From Emticicia aquatilis (GTDB taxonomy: Bacteria; Bacteroidota; Bacteroidia; Cytophagales; Spirosomataceae), in NCBI RefSeq assembly GCF_014644295.1, contig NZ_BMKK01000002.1, positions 186,001 to 250,000 of the forward strand: 64,000 nucleotides of DNA, in the 5' to 3' direction. Of this stretch, positions 17,997 through 27,054 are shown in pieces. Both the position numbers and the translations under genes were made by a program. Under the pieces are notes generated by a model. That model was not told where the DNA came from, searched no databases, and saw only the letters and a program-made list of their open reading frames with translations. Numbering within the stretch: position 1 is the stretch's first letter; the number at the start of each line of letters is the position of its first letter.

Positions 17997-19229
17997 TTAG
18001 TGATTATGCTCATCACCGCCTTCCGAATTCGACATAGTAGATTGCAAATAGTAAGCACCTTTTGCCACTATTTTTGCTCCAGCAGGTATTTCTTGCAAAG
18101 GCGTTACTTGCACAAACCCCAATTGAGTTGTTCCTGTTTTCACTTCAATTCGCTTGAAATGAACACCCGTATCAACCTCTTGTCCTTTGCCTTTTGGCTC
18201 TTCCTCATGTTCTTCTTGAATAAAAATAAACTCCTTACCTTCAGCTTTGGCAATCGCATCTATTGGCAAAGTTTCTACATCATTTTTACCAATATCAATT
18301 AAGGCATTTACGTACATTCCTGGAATCAGTCCAATCGTAGAATTATTGATGTCGGCATGAACCGCTACTGATTTTGATTCATTTTGAAAAGCCTTTCCAA
18401 CGCTAAAAATACGACCGATAATTTCTTGGTTTCCTTGATTGGTCAAAACAAACCGAACACTTTGCCCTACTTTTATACGGAATAGGTCTTTTTCATAAAC
18501 CAATAAATCAACGTGCATTTTAGAATTATCTACAATGGAAAATAAAGTATTATTAGCTGAAATACTACTTCCAATTTTCACTTTCACTTCTGTTATATAA
18601 CCCGAAATTGGAGCTACGATAGAAAGTATTGAAGCATTTTCATTACCACCAAGCAAAAGATTTTGGTCTAAAATAATGATTTGATTTTCAGTATTTCTGA
18701 TTTTATTCTTGATGGATTCCAGCTCAGTATTGATTTTCTGAAAAGTTTTTTTTGCCGTTACATTTTCATCGCTCAATTCTTTCTGACGAGCAAACTCCAA
18801 CTCTAAAAAATCTTTGCTTACTTTAGCTTGTTGCAATTCTTCGGTCAATTTGGCTTTTGCTAAACGGATATTGTTGAATTCCATGCTCTGAAATGTTGCC
18901 AATGTCTGCCCTTTTTTTACAAATTGCCCCTCGATAACGGCAATCGTTTTGATAATTCCACCCAAAAACACCGACACATCGGCTTGATTCTGAGGGGGAA
19001 GTTTAGTGTAGCCATTAGCTGTGATAACTTCACTTAGGTTTTTCTTTTCAAAACTCCCGAAAACTATTTGAGCCGATTTTACTTGGGCAGGTGTAAGTTC
19101 TACTGCACCAGTTTCATCGTGGTGTTCTTCTTCGGTTGCTGTTTCTGTACTTGCTGTTTTGTTACAGGCAATCATCAACGAAATTCCGATGATTGCGATT
19201 AAATATTTATATGATTGATTGACTTTCAT
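17997..19229 (-). CDS. RND efflux periplasmic adaptor, CzcB-like lipoprotein
   Basis: 410 aa. Lipoprotein signal with lipobox IACN (Cys22). An HlyD-type layout follows: a barrel-sandwich part near GGIIKTIAVIEGQFVKKGQTL, a long coiled-coil hairpin (~130-205), a second lipoyl half at LSIVAPISGYITEVKVKIGS and a beta-barrel. The C-terminus is rich in His/Glu (EEHEEEPKGKG, GGDEHNH) and the N-terminus has EEEHHDETG, possible metal-binding tails. It is encoded 10 bp after the CzcA-C fusion and would link the inner-membrane pump to the outer-membrane channel. Confidence 0.92.
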   Translation of the reverse strand: MKVNQSYKYLIAIIGISLMIACNKTASTETATEEEHHDETGAVELTPAQVKSAQIVFGSFEKKNLSEVITANGYTKLPPQNQADVSVFLGGIIKTIAVIEGQFVKKGQTLATFQSMEFNNIRLAKAKLTEELQQAKVSKDFLELEFARQKELSDENVTAKKTFQKINTELESIKNKIRNTENQIIILDQNLLLGGNENASILSIVAPISGYITEVKVKIGSSISANNTLFSIVDNSKMHVDLLVYEKDLFRIKVGQSVRFVLTNQGNQEIIGRIFSVGKAFQNESKSVAVHADINNSTIGLIPGMYVNALIDIGKNDVETLPIDAIAKAEGKEFIFIQEEHEEEPKGKGQEVDTGVHFKRIEVKTGTTQLGFVQVTPLQEIPAGAKIVAKGAYYLQSTMSNSEGGDEHNH

Positions 19230-19239
19230 TTGCTTAAAA

Positions 19240-22200
19240 TTAATTGTTTAACAAATATTGAATATTGGTTGCATTTTGGTTGAAAGCATTGATTGCGTGC
19301 AAATAATTTTGCTGAATGCTCAAAACCGTTTCTAAACTTTGTAGATATTCTACATAACCTACTTCTCCACTTTGATAGGCTTTTGTAGCATTTTTGGTTA
19401 TGATTTCAGCATTTGGCAACGCCGTTTGCACATAATAATCAATCATTGATTGATTGGTTTTCTGCTCTTGAATTTGCTGCAAAAGTTGGCTATTCAGTTG
19501 GTTTTTAAGGTATTCTGAACTTTTTTGTTGAACCTGAATTTCAGTTTCTGATGCTTGAATGCGGGCTTTATTGGCTTTACCAAAAATAGGGATACTCATA
19601 CCCAAATTCACACCTTGAAAGCGAGGAACACCATTGTAGAAAACCGTTTTATCATTAACCAACTGATTACCTGTGAGCGATTGCAGGAAATATCCAGCCG
19701 AAAATTCGGGTTTTGCGATAGCTTTTTCAAGGTTTTTGTTAGCTGTTGCTATCTCAATTTGTTGCAAAGCCATTTGTAAAACAGGATTTTGATTAATAAA
19801 AGTCGAATCGGCAAAAGATACCTTTGAGGGTAAAAATGAAGTTTCAACAATCGTAAAATCATTGTTTATATTCAATATGCTTTTTAGTTTAATTTTTTCA
19901 CTTAAAATCAAACTTTCATTTTGTTTTCTGACCTGTATTAAACCTTGCTGCTTGGTTTCGGCAGTAGTTTTTTCTAACAATGTACTCTCACCTGTTTTTA
20001 GTTTCAGATTTGCTGCCTTTACAAATTGTTGCAAATAATCGTCTTGCTTAACCAATAATTGATTTATTGCCATTAAATACAAAATGGTGTTCCAAGATTG
20101 CCGAATCTGAAAAGCAATGTCGTGCTTAGTTACTATCAATTTCAGTTCACTACTCTTGATGTTTTCATTGATAAGCTGTTTTTTTGCTTGAAACTGAAAT
20201 GGGCTAAACCCTTGCGAAACGCTAAAATTTTGGTCAAAACTTCGGGTATTGTATTGCCCCAGCATGGCATTTACATTTGTTTTTGGAAGCTCCCTTGCCG
20301 TTGGTTTTAGCTGATTTTGCATTTTAACCGCCAATTCATTGGCTTGTACCAAGGCATTATTTTTCATTCCTAAATCAATGGCTTGTTGTAAACTAAGCGG
20401 TGTTTGAGCATGAGCAAAACTACTTGACAGCAAGAATCCCAAGATTATTATAGAAACAATTTTGGAAACTTTGGGCATTCTTAACCCTTTTTCAAGCAAC
20501 AAATACAAAATTGGTAGCACAATTAAGGTGAGCAATGTTGCCGTTATTAACCCTCCAATTACAACAGTTGCCAAAGGTTTTTGAACTTCCGCACCAGCAC
20601 CGCTACTTAAAGCCATAGGCAAAAAGCCCAACGAAGCTACGGCGGCGGTCATTACCACGGGTCGTAATCTTACTTTTGTACCTTCTTTGATTCTTTCTAA
20701 AACATTGTCCCATCCTTCGGCTTTGAGTTGATTGAAATAGCCAATCAATACGATTCCGTTCAAAACTGCCACACCAAATAAAGCAATAAAGCCAATGCCT
20801 GCCGAAATACTGAACGGCATGCCCCGCAACCAAAGGGCAAAAACACCGCCAATAGCAGAAAGTGGAATGGCAGTAAAAATCAATATTGATTGTTTGATGG
20901 AATTGAAAGTGAAGTAGAGCAAGACAAAAATCAAAAGCAAAGCTACGGGTACGGCTATGGCAAGGCGTTTGTTGGCTTCTACCAAGTTTTCAAACTGCCC
21001 ACCGTAGGTTACATAATAGCCTTCGGGAAGTTTGAGTTTTGCATCTAATTTTGCTTGTATATCATTGACCACACTTTTCACATCACGTCCACGCACATTC
21101 AGACCTATCACAATTCTACGCCTGCCATCTTCACGGCTTATTTGTGCAGGTCCTTGTTCAAAATTCACATCGGCTACTTGCTCCAAAGGAATTTGGTTGC
21201 CATTGGGTAGGCTTACAAATATATTTTTCACATTAGAAATATCCTGACGAAAATCTTTGTCCAACCTCACCACCAAATCATAGCGTTTTTCGCCTTCATA
21301 AACTGTTCCTGTGGCTTCCCCTGCAAAACCAGTTCGTACAACTTTGTTCAAGTCGCCCACATTTAAGCCATATAATGCCAGTTTATCTGGATTATAACGA
21401 ACAGTAATTTGCGGCATACCTGTTACCTGCTCTGCTTTTATATCTGCTAATCCTTCTATGTTTCCTATTAATCCAATGGTATTATTGGCTGCAGCTGCTA
21501 ATTTTTCTAAATCTTCCCCAAAAATCTTAATTGCAATATCGCTTCTTACTCCTGTCATTAACTCATTGAAACGCATCTGAATCGGCTGAGAAACCTCAAA
21601 ACCTACGCCTGGTATTTTCTCCATTTCTTCTTTCATTAAATCTGCCAATTCGTAGAAATCTTTGGTGGTTGTCCACTCTTTTTTGTCTTTCAAAATGATA
21701 ATCAAATCGCCTGTTTCAATAGGCATTGGGTCGGTTGGAATCTCAGCAGAACCAATTTTAGAAACTACTTCCACCACTTCGGGAAACTTCGCTTTTAGTA
21801 GTTTTTCTAATTTTGTGGCTGTTTCAATACTCATATTCAATGAACTACCCCCTGCATTTCTAAAATTGATGGCATAATCTCCTTCCTCCAAAGTAGGGAT
21901 AAATTCGCCACCCATTCTGCTAAAAACAAACAAGGCAATCAGAAATAAGGCAACCGAAGCACTTAATATGATGGTTTTTAATTGCAAGGCTTTGTCCAAA
22001 ATAGGTTGATAGAAGCGATAAATAAAATCAATTATTTTATCTGAAATATTCTTTTTATGGCTAATGTTTTTACTTAAAAACAAAGCAGAAGCCATCGGAA
22101 CGTAGGTGAGCGACAAAATAAATGCCCCCAAAATAGCAAACGAAACGGTTTGAGCCATTGGTTTAAACATCTTGCCTTCCGTGCCAACCAATGCCAAAAT

Positions 22201-23589
22201 AGGTAGATAAACAATCAAAATAATAATCTCACCGAAAGCAGCACTACTTCTGATTTTTGTTGATGCCTGTAAAACTTCTTCATCCATCTGTTGAGCGGTA
22301 AGCCTTCCTTCTTTGTTTAGATGCAATCGGTGAATGACGGCTTCTACTATAATAACCGCACCATCCACAATCAAACCAAAATCTATTGCTCCTAAACTCA
22401 TCAAATTGCCACTTACACCAAATAAATTCATCATTATTACGGCAAAAAGCAATGCCAATGGAATAACGGAAGCCACCACCAAACCTGCTCGCCAATTTCC
22501 TAAAAGCAGAACCAATACAAATATTACAATCAAAGCACCTTCCAAAAGGTTAGTCTCTACAGTACCTATGGCATTGTTTACCAATTTTGTACGGTCTATA
22601 AATGGTTCAAGAGTTACACCTTCAGGCAATGATTTTCTGATTTGTTCGACCTTCGCCTTTGTTCTATTCACAACTGCCGACGAATTTTCTCCTTTGAGCA
22701 TCAGCACCATTCCGCCTACTACTTCGCCCTTACCGTCTTTCGTTACAGCACCATAACGCAATGCCGAACCTTCCTGTACTTTTGCCACATCACGAATGAG
22801 AATTGGAACTCCGTTTGAATTTTTTACAACTATTTTTTCAATGTCGGCAATGCTTTTTACCATACCCAGAGCCCTGATAAAGTAAACATAAGGTTGTTTG
22901 TCGATGTATGCACCTCCTGTATTTTCATTATTTTTTTCGAGTGCCTCAAAAATATCAGTGATAGTTGTATTCATACTTTTCAATCGGTCGGGCTGCACAG
23001 CTATTTCGTACTGTTTGAGATTTCCACCCAAGGTGGTAACTTCCGCAATTCCTGCCGTTCCAAGCAATTGAGGTTTTACTATCCAATCTTGAATACTTCG
23101 AAGTTTAGAAGCATCGTATTGGCTTTCAAAGCCCTTTTTTGCAAAAATTACATATTGGTAAATTTCGCCCAATCCTGTGCTTATGGGGGCTAACTCTGGA
23201 ATTCCTGCACCTTTAGGAATAAGTCTTTCCGCATCTTTGAGTTTTTCGCTCATTTGCTGCCTTGCCCAGTAAATATCCACATCTTCCTCAAAAACGAGGG
23301 TAATCACGCTCAACCCAAAGCGAGAAAACGAACGCATTTCTACGATTTTTGGAATCGTTTTCATGGTTTGTTCAATAGGATAAGTAATAAACTGCTCTAC
23401 CTCTTGGGTTGCCAAAGTAGGTGCAGTAGTAATGACTTGTACCTGATTATTTGTAATATCGGGCAGGGCATCAATGGGCAGGCGGCTTACATTATAAATT
23501 CCGACCAATACCAAAGCGGCTGTACACAAGCCAACGATAAATTTGTTTTTTATCGAGAAATGAATGATTTTATCTAACATATTTTGCAT
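19240..23589 (-). CDS. CzcA-type RND pump fused to CzcC/TolC-like outer-membrane factor
   Basis: 1449 aa. Residues ~1-1040 are a full heavy-metal RND transporter with the proton-relay signature DFGLIVDGAVIIVE (~405), which fits the divalent-metal (Zn/Co/Cd) class rather than the Cu/Ag class. After the last RND helices (ILPILYLLLEKGLRMPK) comes a hydrophobic, signal-peptide-like stretch ending FAHAQ, then a TolC-family region (~1065-1449; SLQQAIDLGMKNNALVQAN) with long coiled coils. The fusion gives pump and outer-membrane channel in one gene, with CzcB next. Such ~1440-aa proteins occur elsewhere in Bacteroidota. Cleavage at the internal FAHAQ is possible but unproven. Confidence 0.93.
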   Translation of the reverse strand: MQNMLDKIIHFSIKNKFIVGLCTAALVLVGIYNVSRLPIDALPDITNNQVQVITTAPTLATQEVEQFITYPIEQTMKTIPKIVEMRSFSRFGLSVITLVFEEDVDIYWARQQMSEKLKDAERLIPKGAGIPELAPISTGLGEIYQYVIFAKKGFESQYDASKLRSIQDWIVKPQLLGTAGIAEVTTLGGNLKQYEIAVQPDRLKSMNTTITDIFEALEKNNENTGGAYIDKQPYVYFIRALGMVKSIADIEKIVVKNSNGVPILIRDVAKVQEGSALRYGAVTKDGKGEVVGGMVLMLKGENSSAVVNRTKAKVEQIRKSLPEGVTLEPFIDRTKLVNNAIGTVETNLLEGALIVIFVLVLLLGNWRAGLVVASVIPLALLFAVIMMNLFGVSGNLMSLGAIDFGLIVDGAVIIVEAVIHRLHLNKEGRLTAQQMDEEVLQASTKIRSSAAFGEIIILIVYLPILALVGTEGKMFKPMAQTVSFAILGAFILSLTYVPMASALFLSKNISHKKNISDKIIDFIYRFYQPILDKALQLKTIILSASVALFLIALFVFSRMGGEFIPTLEEGDYAINFRNAGGSSLNMSIETATKLEKLLKAKFPEVVEVVSKIGSAEIPTDPMPIETGDLIIILKDKKEWTTTKDFYELADLMKEEMEKIPGVGFEVSQPIQMRFNELMTGVRSDIAIKIFGEDLEKLAAAANNTIGLIGNIEGLADIKAEQVTGMPQITVRYNPDKLALYGLNVGDLNKVVRTGFAGEATGTVYEGEKRYDLVVRLDKDFRQDISNVKNIFVSLPNGNQIPLEQVADVNFEQGPAQISREDGRRRIVIGLNVRGRDVKSVVNDIQAKLDAKLKLPEGYYVTYGGQFENLVEANKRLAIAVPVALLLIFVLLYFTFNSIKQSILIFTAIPLSAIGGVFALWLRGMPFSISAGIGFIALFGVAVLNGIVLIGYFNQLKAEGWDNVLERIKEGTKVRLRPVVMTAAVASLGFLPMALSSGAGAEVQKPLATVVIGGLITATLLTLIVLPILYLLLEKGLRMPKVSKIVSIIILGFLLSSSFAHAQTPLSLQQAIDLGMKNNALVQANELAVKMQNQLKPTARELPKTNVNAMLGQYNTRSFDQNFSVSQGFSPFQFQAKKQLINENIKSSELKLIVTKHDIAFQIRQSWNTILYLMAINQLLVKQDDYLQQFVKAANLKLKTGESTLLEKTTAETKQQGLIQVRKQNESLILSEKIKLKSILNINNDFTIVETSFLPSKVSFADSTFINQNPVLQMALQQIEIATANKNLEKAIAKPEFSAGYFLQSLTGNQLVNDKTVFYNGVPRFQGVNLGMSIPIFGKANKARIQASETEIQVQQKSSEYLKNQLNSQLLQQIQEQKTNQSMIDYYVQTALPNAEIITKNATKAYQSGEVGYVEYLQSLETVLSIQQNYLHAINAFNQNATNIQYLLNN

Positions 23590-23679
23590 CTAATTTTGAA
23601 AAAATTCATAAATAGCCATAAGCAAAGAATCCTGCTGAGTAAAATTTCAGCAAGTAGCAAAGGCAATAATTTTCAAGAA

Positions 23680-24009
23680 TTAGATTTTGGGCGGTTGCCA
23701 AATATTTCCGTAGAAATCAGAAATAAAAGAAGTATTGTAGAAATTTACAGTTACTTTTTCAGATAAAAAATTGGGTTCTATTACCGAAATGAGGGGAGAG
23801 AATGAAAAATTTAAGACAATATTTGTACCACAACAAGCACAAATACAGAAAGGTGAACAAGTTTCGGTATCCTCTTGGTGGGTGCTATGGTTGGTTTCTG
23901 AAAATGCTATTTTTTCATTATCTACTACTTTACAATCTTCCACATCTCCGCAAGGCAGACACGAAAGTACAAGTAAGTAAATGGATAATATGATTGAAAA
24001 TGCTTTCAT
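23680..24009 (-). CDS. Small exported Cys-rich protein at head of czc cluster
   Basis: 109 aa from the ATG at 24009 (MKAFSIILSIYLLVLSCLPC); a TTG 30 bp upstream in frame is less likely. A signal or lipoprotein-like N-terminus is followed by a His/Cys segment (NHSTHQEDTETCSPFCICACC) and a short beta-rich tail. This is the DUF6660-type small protein often found before CzcA-like genes in Bacteroidota. A metal-binding or sensing role in the periplasm is inferred. The -7 element lies only 5 bp ahead of the ATG. Confidence 0.7.
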   Translation of the reverse strand: MKAFSIILSIYLLVLSCLPCGDVEDCKVVDNEKIAFSETNHSTHQEDTETCSPFCICACCGTNIVLNFSFSPLISVIEPNFLSEKVTVNFYNTSFISDFYGNIWQPPKI

Positions 24010-24013
24010 ACAG

Positions 24014-24021
24014 CAAAAGTA
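24014..24021 (-). promoter_or_regulatory. Putative czc promoter, -7 element TACTTTTG
   Basis: Minus-strand TACTTTTG fits TAnnTTTG. It ends 5 bases before the ATG at 24009, so the transcript would begin at or almost at the start codon. Confidence 0.45.
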
Positions 24022-24122
24022 TATAAAAAACAAGTGCAACAGGGAGTCAAAAAGGAAATATTTTGAAAAACAAAAAATAGTTGTATGTTTACATTTATCT
24101 AATAGCTAAGTAAGAAGCAGGT

Positions 24123-25616
24123 ATGAAGTTTTTTTTACTATTCATTTTTATTGAAATTACCCACATTACCTTCGCTCAATCGCCAATCATTGAATGGCAG
24201 AAATCTATTGGAGGAAGTTTTAAAGATAATGTTGAAAAAATAATTGATACTTCTGATGGTGGGTTTGTAATTGTAGGCTATTCGGTTTCAAATAATTTTG
24301 ATATTCCTTCAAATAATGGTCAAAACGATATTTTTATATGCAAAATAAATAGACTTGGACAGATTCAGTGGAGCAAATCTTACGGAGGGAGCGGTGAAGA
24401 CTTAGCAACAGGTATCGTAGAGATTGATAATGGATTTATTGTTTGTGGAACATCAATTGGAGGGAATAATGACTTTTTTAGGAATTATGGTCATACCGAT
24501 ATTGTCTTGCTTAGGCTCAATCAAAATGGTGATTTGATTTGGAAAAAGAACTTTGGAGGTAGTGAAAATGATTACACAAGAGCATTGATAAAAACCAATG
24601 ATAATAGTTTATTATTAGTAGGATATACACAATCAAATGACAATGATATTTCTGGAAATATCGGAAATTTAGATGGTTTAATCTTGAAACTTAATATGGA
24701 AGGGGTAATAATTTGGCAAAAATTACTCGGAGGGGTCGCAAATGATTATTTTTATTCAGTTGCTCAGACAACAGATAGTGGGTTTGTTATTGCTGGAATG
24801 TCTAACTCATCATCTTGGGGGAATTATGGTACAAATGATGCGTGGATAATCAAAGTAAGCTCAAATGGACTTTTTGAATGGCAAAACCATTTTGGAGGCA
24901 CGGAAAATGATAAATTTATATCTGTTGTCCAATTGAGTGATGGTAAATATGTGGCAACGGGTGAGACATATTCTTTTGACTATGATTCTATTGAAAATCA
25001 TGGTGTTGCTCAAAACAGAGATTGTTTTGTTGTAAAAATTTCCAATAGTGGGCAAAAAGAATGGTCAAAATGTTTTGGTGGGACTTCGGAGGATGATGGA
25101 AGAAGCATTGTTCAATCGACAGATAATAATTTAGTAATACTTTGCCAAATACACTCTAATGATGGAGATATTTACCCCGCAATGAATGGTGAAGCAGATT
25201 ATTGGTTAATAAAATTAAACAGTAATGGTACAATTTTATGGAAACGAGCTTATGGAGGTAGTGGGCATGAAGTTGCTAAGTGCTTGTTACAAACATCAGA
25301 TAATGGGTATATATTCGTTGGAGATTCCTACACACTTGATAGTGGGGACGTTACAGGCAATCATGGTGATGATGATATTTGGGTAGCAAAGCTCATAGCA
25401 CAAGAAAATTGCTACCCGATTCTCAATTTAGATAAAACAATTTATCAAGAAAATGCAACTTTTCAATCAAATACGATATTAAATTCTCATTCAAAAATCA
25501 TCAATTCTTCATCAAATATTCAGTATAAAGCTCAAAAATCAATTATTCTTACAACTGGTTTTGAGGTGAAACAAGGCAATACTTTTCGTGCAGAAATTGG
25601 TAATTGTGAGAATTGA
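24123..25616 (+). CDS. Secreted seven-repeat propeller-like protein with C-terminal sorting-type domain
   Basis: 497 aa with a signal peptide (MKFFLLFIFIEITHITFAQ). Seven repeats of ~57 aa follow, each with W-x-K-x-x-GG-x-x-x-D, a DxGFxxxG strand, an N/D-rich loop and DxWxxKxxxxG (IEWQKSIGG ... ILWKRAYGG). This is consistent with a seven-bladed beta-propeller. The tail (KSIILTTGFEVKQGNTFRAE) resembles C-terminal coathanger/GCx domains of type IX-secreted proteins. It is the only plus-strand gene between the czc and mer clusters and has no metal motif. Likely cell-surface or secreted; function unknown. Confidence 0.8.
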   Translation: MKFFLLFIFIEITHITFAQSPIIEWQKSIGGSFKDNVEKIIDTSDGGFVIVGYSVSNNFDIPSNNGQNDIFICKINRLGQIQWSKSYGGSGEDLATGIVEIDNGFIVCGTSIGGNNDFFRNYGHTDIVLLRLNQNGDLIWKKNFGGSENDYTRALIKTNDNSLLLVGYTQSNDNDISGNIGNLDGLILKLNMEGVIIWQKLLGGVANDYFYSVAQTTDSGFVIAGMSNSSSWGNYGTNDAWIIKVSSNGLFEWQNHFGGTENDKFISVVQLSDGKYVATGETYSFDYDSIENHGVAQNRDCFVVKISNSGQKEWSKCFGGTSEDDGRSIVQSTDNNLVILCQIHSNDGDIYPAMNGEADYWLIKLNSNGTILWKRAYGGSGHEVAKCLLQTSDNGYIFVGDSYTLDSGDVTGNHGDDDIWVAKLIAQENCYPILNLDKTIYQENATFQSNTILNSHSKIINSSSNIQYKAQKSIILTTGFEVKQGNTFRAEIGNCEN

Positions 25617-25744
25617 TATTAGCTTATCTCAAAGAAAACACCCTAATCTCCTACTACTGTCATGAATAATTCAATTCTATATCTTTTTTGCTTGGTTTGG
25701 TATGGTTGGTTTCTATTTAACTTTTGAGAATCAAATTCTATTTT

Positions 25745-25963
25745 TTACACCCCACAGCACGATTTAGCGTCTTGTTGAATTGGCGGACATGGTACAGTTC
25801 CATAGCTACAAAAAACACAACAATCTCCATTAAGTGGCTTTAAAACTTGCTTACATTTTTCACATTCATAAAAATATTGGCAAGCATCAGTTGGCATTAT
25901 TTCTACTTTTTGGTATCCACAATTAGGACAAGTTATTTCTGATTCTAAACTAATATTTACCAT
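25745..25963 (-). CDS. GDCCVxC-type small cysteine protein
   Basis: 72 aa with two CxxC pairs (CPNCG, CEKCK) in zinc-ribbon style, then the hallmark NGDCCVFCSYGTVPCPPIQ and a final SCCGV. NCBI-style annotation calls such proteins 'GDCCVxC domain-containing (seleno)protein', often in mercury loci; here Cys is encoded throughout. The start codon overlaps the MerTP stop (TAATG), so the two are translationally coupled. Probably binds Hg or another thiophilic metal. Confidence 0.85.
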   Translation of the reverse strand: MVNISLESEITCPNCGYQKVEIMPTDACQYFYECEKCKQVLKPLNGDCCVFCSYGTVPCPPIQQDAKSCCGV

Positions 25964-26580
25964 TATAATATATTTTTATGATTCACAACTTTGTAACCTG
26001 TTGAATTAATTGCTTTTGTGATTTCTTTAATGTTTGTTTTTTTGTTATCAAATTCCACGAATGCCTTCCCTTTTTCATACGAAACTTGTGCTATAATAAT
26101 CCCTTTTAATTTACTGATTTCAGATTTTACATGAACTTCGCAACCTGTACAGGTCATACCACTAATTATAAACTCAATTTTCTGGCTTTTCACCGCTTGG
26201 TTTATCGTAACTTTATTATCAGGTTTTTGAAAAAATAAATGGGAATAACTTGGAAAGGATAAGAGTAAAATTGACAAAATAGTTATCATGGTTAAAAATG
26301 TTTTAGTTTGTAAAAATGATACTTTACTATCTATTTCACAATTGCAATTGAGCGATTTGTCGCTTGTTTGTTTTTGTGGTTTTAGTTTTTGATACCAAGC
26401 CAAACCTAAAATAAAAGCTGTTGAGCCAATAAAATAAGGTCTTGCAGGGTCGAGCCACGAAAAAGTGGAAGCAATGCCAGTTGTGCCAGCCAGAATAGCG
26501 AAAACGGGCATAATACAACATAGTGAAGATGCCAAAGCTGTAATAATACTTAAATTTTGAAGTGAGGTGTTAGTTTTCAT
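25963..26580 (-). CDS. merT: Mercuric transport protein MerTP (permease + HMA)
   Basis: 205 aa. The N-terminal part is MerT-like: membrane helices with a Cys pair (SSLCCIMPVFAILAGTTGIA) and a turn at FSWLDPARPYFIG. After a third helix (~100-115) comes a periplasmic HMA domain with GMTCTGCEVHVKSEI, the MerP-like part. In known mer systems MerP/MerT take Hg2+ to cytoplasmic MerA. Here ArsR upstream overlaps by 4 bp and GDCCVxC follows. No MerA gene is visible in the window. Confidence 0.88.
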   Translation of the reverse strand: MKTNTSLQNLSIITALASSLCCIMPVFAILAGTTGIASTFSWLDPARPYFIGSTAFILGLAWYQKLKPQKQTSDKSLNCNCEIDSKVSFLQTKTFLTMITILSILLLSFPSYSHLFFQKPDNKVTINQAVKSQKIEFIISGMTCTGCEVHVKSEISKLKGIIIAQVSYEKGKAFVEFDNKKTNIKEITKAINSTGYKVVNHKNIL

Positions 26581-26951
26581 AATGCTAATTCGGCTTGCTG
26601 AATATGCTGAAAAAGTGGTTCGATTACCTTTAAATGATTGGGTTTTAGAGAGTAAAAAATTGTTTGCCCAACTTTACGAAACTGAATTAGGTTTGCATCT
26701 TTGAGTTTACGAAGATGCTGAGAAACAGCAGGTACACTCATTTCTAAAATATCAGAAATATCACAAGGACAAAGTTCATTTTCTTGGTTAAGTAGAAAAA
26801 GAATTTTCAAACGCACTTCATTTCCTGCTAAATTTAGCACTTGGGCAAGATTAGCAAATGAGTTTTCGGCAACTTTGAGTTGTTGCTTACAGTTGTAAAT
26901 CTGAACTTGGTCGGCAAAAGCTCTAATGCAACTTATTTCTTGATTATCCAT
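26577..26951 (-). CDS. ArsR/SmtB-family metalloregulator
   Basis: 124 aa winged HTH: IMETAL-like helix segment NELCPCDISDILEMS (Cys pair in the first recognition helix, like the ArsR/CadC alpha3 site), recognition helix VPAVSQHLRKLKDANL, and wing FRKVGQTIFYSL. Extra cysteines lie at CIRAF and YNCKQ. It heads the merTP-GDCCVxC operon (4-bp overlap) and should repress it until metal binds. A 9-bp inverted repeat lies upstream. Confidence 0.92.
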   Translation of the reverse strand: MDNQEISCIRAFADQVQIYNCKQQLKVAENSFANLAQVLNLAGNEVRLKILFLLNQENELCPCDISDILEMSVPAVSQHLRKLKDANLIQFRKVGQTIFYSLKPNHLKVIEPLFQHIQQAELAL

Positions 26952-26974
26952 TTAATGGTTTTGAATTATGTAAC

Positions 26975-27010
26975 AAATATATTAATTATTTAAGCAAATC
27001 CTTAAATAAC
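26975..27010 (-). promoter_or_regulatory. ArsR promoter and inverted-repeat operator
   Basis: TATATTTG on the minus strand (26975-26982) fits the -7 element. Just upstream TTATTTAAG (26987-26995) and CTTAAATAA (27002-27010) form a perfect 9-bp inverted repeat with a 6-bp spacer. This is a plausible ArsR operator controlling the arsR-merTP unit. Confidence 0.6.
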
Positions 27011-27017
27011 TATTTAA

Positions 27018-27052
27018 AAAAATCTCATTATAGTGTATATAATGAGATTTTT
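27018..27052. terminator. Terminator between redoxin and ArsR genes
   Basis: A 15-bp perfect stem (AAAAATCTCATTATA / TATAATGAGATTTTT) with a 5-nt loop, 3 bp after the redoxin stop codon. It has T/A tails on both sides. Confidence 0.85.
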
Positions 27053-27054
27053 AT

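Noticed and set aside
20603-22756. Open frames opposite and overlapping the CzcA gene
   Set aside because: They are shadows in other frames of a strongly conserved RND coding sequence.
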